Source: an uncultured Clostridia bacterium (GTDB taxonomy: Bacteria; Bacillota; Clostridia; Christensenellales; UBA1242). Taken from it: a stretch of 11,248 nt of DNA. The stretch lies in NCBI GenBank assembly GCA_946487985.1, contig CAMLUY010000021.1, forward strand, positions 1 through 11,248. Direction: 5' to 3'. Under the pieces are notes generated by a model. It did no database searches, was not told the DNA's origin, and was given only the letters and a program-made list of their open reading frames with translations. Below are positions 5,437 through 11,248 of this stretch, piece after piece. A program made the translations under genes and the position numbers. Positions within the stretch are counted from its first letter, which is position 1, and every line of letters starts with the position of its first letter.

Positions 5437-8400
5437 TTATTCGTCGAAATCGCCAAAGTCATCAAAGATATCGAGATTATCGAGCGAATCGTTTTTGGTA
5501 GACTCTTCAAAGACTTCTTGGAAATCTTTATCCGCATTGTCTTCGGCTTCGTTGAGATTTGAAACATGCTCTTCGAAATCGAAAATGCCCTCTTCAAGAT
5601 CTTTTTCAGTGTCTTGTGCAAGCGTATTTGGCATGTCTTGTTCGTCTTGGCTGAGTTCGCTGAGAGAAATTTCTTTATTACCCTCTGTGAGAATCTTGAC
5701 GTCAAGTCCGAGAGCTTGAAGCTCTTTTACCAATACCTTGAATGATTCTGGAATGCCTGGTTCTGCGATAGGCAGTCCTTTGATGATTGACTCATATGTT
5801 TTCAAGCGGCCATTGAGGTCGTCTGATTTTACAGTAAGCATTTCTTGAAGAATATGACTTGCGCCGTATGCTTCCAGTGCCCAAACTTCCATTTCACCAA
5901 ATCTTTGTCCGCCAAAGAGTGATTTACCGCCAAGAGGCTGCTGAGTAATGAGTGCGTATGGTCCGATTGAACGAGCGTGAATCTTTGAATCAACCATATG
6001 TTCAAGTTTAAGCATATATTTTACGCCGACAGTGCTGAGGTTGTTGAATGGCTCACCTGTGCGGCCGTCGTAAAGTTGTACTTTTCCGTCTGGTCTGAAA
6101 TTGTTGTCAACAAGCAGCTGTTTGATGTCTTCTGTGGTTGCGCCATCAAATGCAGGAGTTGCAACTTTCCAGCCAAGTGTGTTTGCAACCAAGCCAAGGT
6201 GAACTTCCATAACCTGACCAATATTCATACGAGATGGAATTCCAAGTGGGCTGAGCACAATATCAAGTGGCTGTCCGTTTGCCATAAATGGCATATCTGC
6301 CTCAGGCAATACGATTGAAACAACACCTTTGTTACCATGGCGACCCGCCATTTTATCTCCGACTGAAAGCTTGCGCTTTTGAGCAACTGTGACTTTGACC
6401 ATCATGGTTACGCCTGGTTCAAGGTCGTCTTTGTTTTTCTTTGAGAAGACCTGGACATCGACAACAACGCCGCCTTTACCATGCTGAACGCGAAGTGAAG
6501 TATCGCGAACATCACGAGCCTTGTCACCAAAGATAGCACGAAGCAGCCTTTCTTCTGGTGTAAGGTCTGTTTCGCCTTTTGGTGTAACTTTGCCGACAAG
6601 GATATCATTTGGATGAACTTCGGCACCTATACGAACGATACCGTTTTCATCGAGGTCTTTAAGTGCGTCCTCACCAAGGTTTGGAATGTCACGTGTGATG
6701 ACTTCGTCGCCAAGTTTTGTTGTACGGCACTTGATTTCTTGGTCATAAAGAGTGATAGATGTGTAGACGTCATCTTTAACAAGTCGCTCATTTATCAGAA
6801 TAGCGTCCTCAAAGTTCTGTCCTTCCCAGTTCATGTAGCCAATAAGCACATTTTTACCTACGGCAAGTTCGCCATGATCAGTTGAGTAGCCGTCTGTTAT
6901 GACTTCGCCTTCCTCTACGCGGTCGCCCTTCTTAACACATGGTCTTTGATTAAAGCATACGTCGTCATTGGCTTTGGCAAACTTGGTAAGCGTATATATG
7001 TCAATATCGCCCTTATCAGTCAACACGCGAATTTCATCGGCTGAAACATAGTTTACTGTTCCCGCGCGTTTTGCAAGAATTACGCAGCCACTATCGTGAG
7101 CGGCAATGGCTTCCATACCAGTACCGACAACAGGAGATTCTGGTCTGAGTACTGGAACAGCCTGACGCTGCATGTTTGCGCCCATAAGTGCACGGTTGGC
7201 TTCGTCGCCATTGACGAAAGGAATAAGGCTTGTAGCCACAGAAATCATTTGGCGTGGAGATACGTCCATGTAGTCAACCTTGCTTGCTGGAACTTCCTCA
7301 TTGACTGAGCCGTGACGGCACATAACACGCTTATTGATGAAGTGCCCCTCCTCGTCAAGAGGTTCGATGGCCTGTGCAATGTAGCTTTCATTTTCTACAT
7401 CAGCCATTTTGTAGACAACATCTTTGGTTACAACGCCCTTTTCTTTATCAACTACGCGATATGGAGTTTCAAGGAAGCCATAGTCATTGATTTTAACATA
7501 AGTTGCAAGAGTATTGATAAGACCGATTGATTGACCTTCTGGTGTTTCCACAGGGCAAATACGGCCATAGTGTGTGTAGTGAATATCGCGGATTTCTGGG
7601 TCTGCGCGCTCTTTTTTAATACCGCCAGGGCCGATAGCTGAGATACGACGCTTTTGAGTAATACCTGAAAGAGGGTTCTTTTGATCCATGATCTGCGACA
7701 GCTGTGATTGTGAGAAGAAGTCACGAAGAGCTTTGTTGACAGCTTTTGGATTCATTACTTGTGACGGAGTTACTTCTTCAAACTCACGGCCTTGGAGTGT
7801 CTCCTTAATATTTGTTGAGAGTTTTGTTACACCGCTGCGGAAAGCGTTGCAGGTAAGCTCGCCAACCGTTGCAACACGTTTATTTGAAAGGTGTTCAATC
7901 TTGTCTATTCCTGCGATGCCTTCAAGTACATCAAGATAGCATGAGATAGTTGCAAGTATATCGTCCATTGTCAAAGTTGTAATGACAAGGTCTTTTGCAC
8001 TGTTCTTGATTGCTTCAAGACGTTTTTCTTTTGTCTTGTTTTCTTCAAGAATTTGTTTAAGCACAGGGAAATATACATCTTCAAAAATACCAAGCTCTTC
8101 TTGATTGCAAGGGAAGTATTTTGAAAGAGTCACACGTCCATTGCCACGCATAAGGTGCTTTTTGCCATTTATCTGAACCCAGACCTCATTGACGCCTGCG
8201 TTTTGCACGCGCTCAGCTGATTCGCGAGTAAACTCTTCACCAGCGCGAACAAGAAGCTCGCCATCAACAATGATGTCTTCGGCGTTTATTAAGCCTGGCA
8301 AACGAGTTTTTAAGCCAAGTTTTTTGTTGAACTTGTATCGGCCAACACGTGAAAGATTGTAATATGCATCAGTGAAGAATGACACATTCAAGAAAGAACG

Positions 8401-9150
8401 AGTGCTTTCAACAGATGGAACATCTGATGGACGAGTCTTGCGAGAAAATTCAAGCAAAGCCTCCTCTTGCGTTGTTTGAGGCTCTTTCTCGATTACATTC
8501 TTAATATAGTGGTTGTTGCCAAAGCAGCGCAGGATCTCATCATTGGTGAAACCAAAACATTTAAGGAATACGCCAAGACTGATTTTGTTCTTGCGTTCAA
8601 GAACGATTTTAAGGTTTTCATTTGCACCCTGCTCGATTTCAATCCAAGTACCGTGTACTGGAATAACCTGAGCACGCAGTGTTGCATTGTTGTCCTTTTC
8701 ACGAGCAAGATAAACGCTTGGGGCACGTACAATCTGGTTGATAACTACGCGCTCGATACCATTATAAATGAAAGAGCCCTGCTCTGTCATCATTGGCACG
8801 TCACCCATGAAGACCTCTTGTTCGACAGCCTGTCCGGTTTCCTCTACGACAAAGCGCGCCTTCACCTTCAATGGTGAGGAGTATGTTGCCCCGCGACGTT
8901 TGCACTCTTTGATGTCATATTTTGGTTCTGCAAAAGGCAATATTTCAGTAATGTACATTTTTGCCTTGCCTGAGTAGTCTGTGAGTGGGAAAAACTCATC
9001 AAGAACCCTTTTAATGCCTTTGGTCAAGAAATCTTTGTATGACTTTTGTTGAATTTCAAGAAGTGCTGGGACTTGAATAAGCTCGTCACAATGACCAAAA
9101 GTATACCTTTCTGTTTTACCTTGCTTAACTTTTCTAACGTTTACAGACAT
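5437..9150 (-). CDS. rpoB: RNA polymerase beta subunit
   Basis: 1237 residues from the chosen start. Landmarks: the rifampicin-pocket region SQSQLSQIM...KRRIS (about 480-504), THYGRICPVETPEG (about 526-539), GYMNWEGQNFEDAI (about 771-784), the active-site segment GDKMAGRHGNKG (931-942), and the C-terminal GGQRFGEMEVWALEA (about 1080-1094). Together with beta' it forms the catalytic core. Within the rifampicin pocket, the residue equivalent to E. coli His526 is Gln499 (codon CAA at 7654-7656), and E. coli Phe514 is replaced by Ile. The last ~75 residues are strongly acidic and end in FDDFGDFDE, longer than in many relatives. Start: an ATG at 9156 directly abuts AAGGAG, leaving no spacing, whereas the ATG at 9150 has a proper 6-base gap and gives MSVNVRKV. 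rpoC follows 63 bp downstream; no rplL precedes it. Confidence 0.98.
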   Translation of the reverse strand: MSVNVRKVKQGKTERYTFGHCDELIQVPALLEIQQKSYKDFLTKGIKRVLDEFFPLTDYSGKAKMYITEILPFAEPKYDIKECKRRGATYSSPLKVKARFVVEETGQAVEQEVFMGDVPMMTEQGSFIYNGIERVVINQIVRAPSVYLAREKDNNATLRAQVIPVHGTWIEIEQGANENLKIVLERKNKISLGVFLKCFGFTNDEILRCFGNNHYIKNVIEKEPQTTQEEALLEFSRKTRPSDVPSVESTRSFLNVSFFTDAYYNLSRVGRYKFNKKLGLKTRLPGLINAEDIIVDGELLVRAGEEFTRESAERVQNAGVNEVWVQINGKKHLMRGNGRVTLSKYFPCNQEELGIFEDVYFPVLKQILEENKTKEKRLEAIKNSAKDLVITTLTMDDILATISCYLDVLEGIAGIDKIEHLSNKRVATVGELTCNAFRSGVTKLSTNIKETLQGREFEEVTPSQVMNPKAVNKALRDFFSQSQLSQIMDQKNPLSGITQKRRISAIGPGGIKKERADPEIRDIHYTHYGRICPVETPEGQSIGLINTLATYVKINDYGFLETPYRVVDKEKGVVTKDVVYKMADVENESYIAQAIEPLDEEGHFINKRVMCRHGSVNEEVPASKVDYMDVSPRQMISVATSLIPFVNGDEANRALMGANMQRQAVPVLRPESPVVGTGMEAIAAHDSGCVILAKRAGTVNYVSADEIRVLTDKGDIDIYTLTKFAKANDDVCFNQRPCVKKGDRVEEGEVITDGYSTDHGELAVGKNVLIGYMNWEGQNFEDAILINERLVKDDVYTSITLYDQEIKCRTTKLGDEVITRDIPNLGEDALKDLDENGIVRIGAEVHPNDILVGKVTPKGETDLTPEERLLRAIFGDKARDVRDTSLRVQHGKGGVVVDVQVFSKKNKDDLEPGVTMMVKVTVAQKRKLSVGDKMAGRHGNKGVVSIVLPEADMPFMANGQPLDIVLSPLGIPSRMNIGQVMEVHLGLVANTLGWKVATPAFDGATTEDIKQLLVDNNFRPDGKVQLYDGRTGEPFNNLSTVGVKYMLKLEHMVDSKIHARSIGPYALITQQPLGGKSLFGGQRFGEMEVWALEAYGASHILQEMLTVKSDDLNGRLKTYESIIKGLPIAEPGIPESFKVLVKELQALGLDVKILTEGNKEISLSELSQDEQDMPNTLAQDTEKDLEEGIFDFEEHVSNLNEAEDNADKDFQEVFEESTKNDSLDNLDIFDDFGDFDE

Positions 9151-9156
9151 TTGCAT

Positions 9157-9162
9157 CTCCTT
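9157..9162 (-). promoter_or_regulatory. rpoB ribosome-binding site AAGGAG
   Basis: AAGGAG is immediately followed by ATGCAAATG. The first ATG (9156) has zero spacing and the second (9150) has six bases, so the second is the likely start codon. Confidence 0.8.
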
Positions 9163-9182
9163 ATACTGTTGTACTTGGCTGA

Positions 9183-9198
9183 AAATTCATATGAATTT
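9183..9198. repeat. 16-bp perfect palindrome in the rpoB leader
   Basis: AAATTCATATGAATTT reads the same on both strands and lies between the leader terminator and the rpoB ribosome-binding site. In RNA it can form a hairpin with loop AUAU. GGCT (9177-9180) and AGCC (9214-9217) further out are also complementary. It could be an operator or an RNA structure; AT-rich sequence makes chance possible. Confidence 0.45.
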
Positions 9199-9217
9199 CG
9201 CATTTGTGAAAAGAGCC

Positions 9218-9257
9218 AAAAAAAGGACCTTATAGCACAAAAATGCTATAAAAGTCC
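9218..9257 (-). terminator. Intrinsic terminator inside the rpoBC leader (candidate attenuator)
   Basis: In the rpoB direction: GGAC (9257-9254), then TTATAGCA (9251-9244), a six-base loop, TGCTATAA (9237-9230), GGTCC (9229-9225) and seven T residues (9224-9218). The 8-bp upper stem is perfect; the lower stem has one bulge and a G-U pair. It lies about 60 bp before rpoB and downstream of the only good promoter seen, so rpoBC transcription must pass it. It may also end the upstream GLUG gene message, which has no terminator of its own. A T run on the other strand makes it potentially bidirectional. Confidence 0.85.
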
Positions 9258-9313
9258 CTTTTTTATTAAATTAGTTACATTTAAAAATCTTATTCACAAC
9301 CAATATCTATGAT

Positions 9314-9343
9314 ATTATAGCGCATTGGATAAAGGAATGTCAA
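9314..9343 (-). promoter_or_regulatory. Consensus sigma-A-type promoter of rpoBC
   Basis: On the minus strand, TTGACA (9338-9343) and TATAAT (9314-9319) both match consensus exactly with an 18-bp spacer. The predicted start near 9307 gives a leader of about 157 bases before the rpoB start codon. No comparable promoter was found between the leader terminator and rpoB. Confidence 0.88.
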
Positions 9344-9397
9344 TAGATTTTTAACATTTTTTTTGTTTTTTAATCATTTTGTTGTGATTTTTGGCAA

Positions 9398-11248
9398 CTA
9401 TCTTTGCGTCCAAGCCAGATTATTTTCAAAAGCAAGGTTGCTGTAAGATGTTTTCGAGCACGACCAAACTTCTGTCAAATCACCTTTATTGAAAACAACA
9501 GCGCCAGAACTTGTAACGAAATTGCCATCATCGTTTAAGGTCAATGTCACGCCAGTAGTTATGTTTTCTATTGCAACCGTTGTTGTACCATTGACTTTAT
9601 TAAATTTTGACCGATAGTAATTGCCATCGCTGCCACAATACACTGTTTGTCTGAGTAGGCCTTTCATGCCATCATCGTTTGCGCTTCCGTCATCGTTTGT
9701 CAAGATTAAAGTTTGCCGAACGGTATAATCACCTTCTGGCAAAGTGTCTTCTGAGTCTGATCCGCTGACATAACTGCTGTAATTGTCTTCAAGCTTTTGA
9801 TATTCCCAGATTTTGCCTGTTGAATCAATATACTCAGTTTTTATGTATGAAGTTGATGGTAATTCAAGATACTTCGCGTCGTCCGCATTGACAGGAGCGC
9901 CTGATTCAGCTATTTGTATTGCCTTAGTAAATTCATATTGCCCGCTGCTGATATTAAACGCGAACGATGTATCATTGTCTTGCACATATGTATCGTTAAT
10001 ATGATTATAGTATATATCCTCATACTGTGTTGAGTACTGATCTATAAAGTATTTTGAGCCAAAGATATTATAGAAGATATTTTGGTTTTGTCCAGCAGCA
10101 CTTTCCTGACCTGAAATTTCTTCGACATAGCTTTGAGAAGACTTGCCATAGTTGTTGATTTTCAGTGAAATTTGAACATCTTTGACCTTGGTTGCGAAGG
10201 ATATGCCATAATTCCTGCTTGTTGTATAAATGTTGAGATCCTCTGTTGCCCCATCAATATCTCCTGATTCATTATGGCCGAAGTAATATACATTATCATA
10301 ACCAGCTGAATCATCAATCGAATAGCTGAACCCTGCTGCGGTGGATTGGATTTCAGAGAAGTCGACTGCTGTGCCCAAGCCGCGCAAGTCAACTACGGTT
10401 GCTGTAACCGTTGAAGTTGTATAGCAATATGCAAGGTTTGGTGTGCGCATAGCGTTTCCAATAAGCCCGCCCACGCTTGCCTGAGATGTTACACCAGATG
10501 TTGCTGTGTCAAGCACCAGATTTGAAGTTGAGTAACTGTTGTACATTGACAGTGATGAATTGTTGTCATTAGTAATATTACCTACAATACCGCCAAGGTA
10601 AGGATTGCTCTTTTGTCCGCTTAAGGTAAGCAGAGGTGATTTAACTGCAACTTCCTTGATTGTAAGCGCGTTTTCTACTTGACCTACTGCACCACCAACG
10701 ACAGATGCGCCAGTAATATTTGATGTAACCATACTGCTTGTGATTGTTGAAGAGTAATTGCCTGCGCCTGACACTCGACCAACAATACCGCCTACATACG
10801 ATATCACTGTATTTGAGTTGCTGACTGCTGTTGCTGTAAAGGCTTGTTCAACAACTGCGTTTGTAATGCTTCCGCCAGCAAGCAAGCCTGAAATTCCTCC
10901 AACTGCTGTTGCAGCACGTGGAACAACCTCAAAGGTTGTTTCATTTGACAGGTTGTTTGACACATGTGCATAGTTCAGGCTGCCCTGAATTTCGCCAGCA
11001 ATGAATCCGCCATAGTGATATGCTCGAATTGCACTGTCGAGAGCGACATCTGTGAATACGTGAGACGCTCTGCCGCCTCTGCCAATACCCCCGAACACAA
11101 ATCCTGCGCGGCTGCCCATGATTGTTGAAACATTTTGTACAGTCACCTCGGTGATGACTCCATTGCCGAGATAGCCTGCAATGCTGCCTGCGTATGAATA
11201 ATGTGACAGGTTGCCCGAGCTTTCACTGTAAATAGCGCCTTCGGTGGA
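9398..11248 (-). CDS. GLUG-repeat surface-type protein, N-terminus beyond the window
   Basis: At least 616 codons, with the frame open to the window edge. The GTG at 11146 is not the real start, because a repeat of the same type (AGSIAGYLGNGVI) continues upstream of it. The N-terminal part of the visible protein is a series of about eight GLUG-type repeats with the core GGIVG or variants, each 20-40 residues apart, a pattern found in bacterial adhesins and other extracellular repeat proteins. The following 300 or so residues are Ser, Thr, Tyr, Asn and Asp-rich with no family I recognise, ending NLAFENNLAWTQR before TAG. There is no LPXTG motif or terminal membrane segment, so anchoring, if any, is at the missing N-terminus or non-covalent. 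A signal peptide cannot be assessed. Function is inferred only as cell-surface or secreted. Confidence 0.85.
   Translation of the reverse strand, partial: STEGAIYSESSGNLSHYSYAGSIAGYLGNGVITEVTVQNVSTIMGSRAGFVFGGIGRGGRASHVFTDVALDSAIRAYHYGGFIAGEIQGSLNYAHVSNNLSNETTFEVVPRAATAVGGISGLLAGGSITNAVVEQAFTATAVSNSNTVISYVGGIVGRVSGAGNYSSTITSSMVTSNITGASVVGGAVGQVENALTIKEVAVKSPLLTLSGQKSNPYLGGIVGNITNDNNSSLSMYNSYSTSNLVLDTATSGVTSQASVGGLIGNAMRTPNLAYCYTTSTVTATVVDLRGLGTAVDFSEIQSTAAGFSYSIDDSAGYDNVYYFGHNESGDIDGATEDLNIYTTSRNYGISFATKVKDVQISLKINNYGKSSQSYVEEISGQESAAGQNQNIFYNIFGSKYFIDQYSTQYEDIYYNHINDTYVQDNDTSFAFNISSGQYEFTKAIQIAESGAPVNADDAKYLELPSTSYIKTEYIDSTGKIWEYQKLEDNYSSYVSGSDSEDTLPEGDYTVRQTLILTNDDGSANDDGMKGLLRQTVYCGSDGNYYRSKFNKVNGTTTVAIENITTGVTLTLNDDGNFVTSSGAVVFNKGDLTEVWSCSKTSYSNLAFENNLAWTQR
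10427..11190 (-). repeat. GLUG repeat array within the surface protein gene
   Basis: In protein order, the repeat cores are AGSIAGYLGNGVI, VFGGIGRGG, YGGFIAGEIQGSL, VGGISGLLAGGSI, VGGIVGRVSGAG, VGGAVGQVENALTI, LGGIVGNITN and VGGLIGNAMRTPNL. Spacing is irregular and the copies are divergent at DNA level, so this is a protein-level repeat rather than a recent tandem duplication. Confidence 0.75.

Noticed and set aside
9046..9312. 88-codon reading frame on the + strand at the start of rpoB
   Set aside because: It overlaps the rpoB start, the leader terminator and promoter region on the opposite strand, has no ribosome-binding site, and its composition reflects AT-rich antisense sequence.
11144..11146. 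GTG as the start codon of the GLUG protein
   Set aside because: The same frame stays open to the window edge and encodes another GLUG repeat upstream, so the gene starts outside the window.
10427..11190. CRISPR-like or tandem DNA repeats
   Set aside because: Repetition is at protein level (Gly-Gly cores), irregularly spaced, with no conserved DNA repeat units and spacers.

Overview
This 11.2-kb window is AT-rich bacterial chromosome. It most likely comes from an uncultured low-GC member of the Bacillota (Clostridia-like). The basis is a set of gram-positive hallmarks: a compact beta' subunit with no insertion in its trigger loop, strong AAGGAG/AAAGGGG ribosome-binding sites, consensus sigma-A-type promoters, and accessory proteins of the Amidase_6, bacterial Ig-like and GLUG kinds. 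Stop codons of the five genes are TAA or TAG only, and the long reading frames are consistent with the standard bacterial code. The species cannot be named from this sequence.

Left end (1-444): the 3' two-thirds of a tRNA-Glu(CTC) gene with its own intrinsic terminator. It is followed by a roughly 80-bp patch made of tRNA-derived pieces: an inverted copy of the T-arm, an 11-bp hairpin capped by GCAA, and a direct 18-bp copy of the tRNA 3' end including CCA. A second strong terminator at 252-287 has no obvious gene in front of it. An AT-rich spacer with a 20-bp imperfect direct repeat leads to a small stand-alone Amidase_6-type cysteine hydrolase gene (445-921, +).

Middle (947-9397): convergent with that gene is a small membrane-anchored protein with an Ig-like domain (minus strand), with its own extended -10 promoter. 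Next comes a long three-segment terminator hairpin, then rpoC and rpoB, transcribed rpoB to rpoC on the minus strand. The rpoBC pair has a consensus promoter (TTGACA, 18 bp, TATAAT) and a leader of about 157 nt. A canonical intrinsic terminator lies inside that leader, upstream of rpoB, suggesting attenuation. The ribosomal protein genes rplJL, which usually precede rpoBC, are absent. The beta subunit has Gln where rifampicin-sensitive enzymes have the key His of the rifampicin pocket (E. coli 526). Both large subunits end in acidic, Phe/Asp-rich tails.

Right end (9398-11248): the C-terminal 616 codons of a GLUG-repeat surface-type protein on the minus strand, running off the window. No terminator lies between its stop and the rpoBC promoter, so the leader terminator may also end this message.

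No CRISPR array, transposase, integrase or rRNA is present. The most unusual items are the tRNA-fragment patch, the orphan terminator, the rpoB leader terminator and the altered rifampicin pocket. I do not see a clear new multi-gene system.
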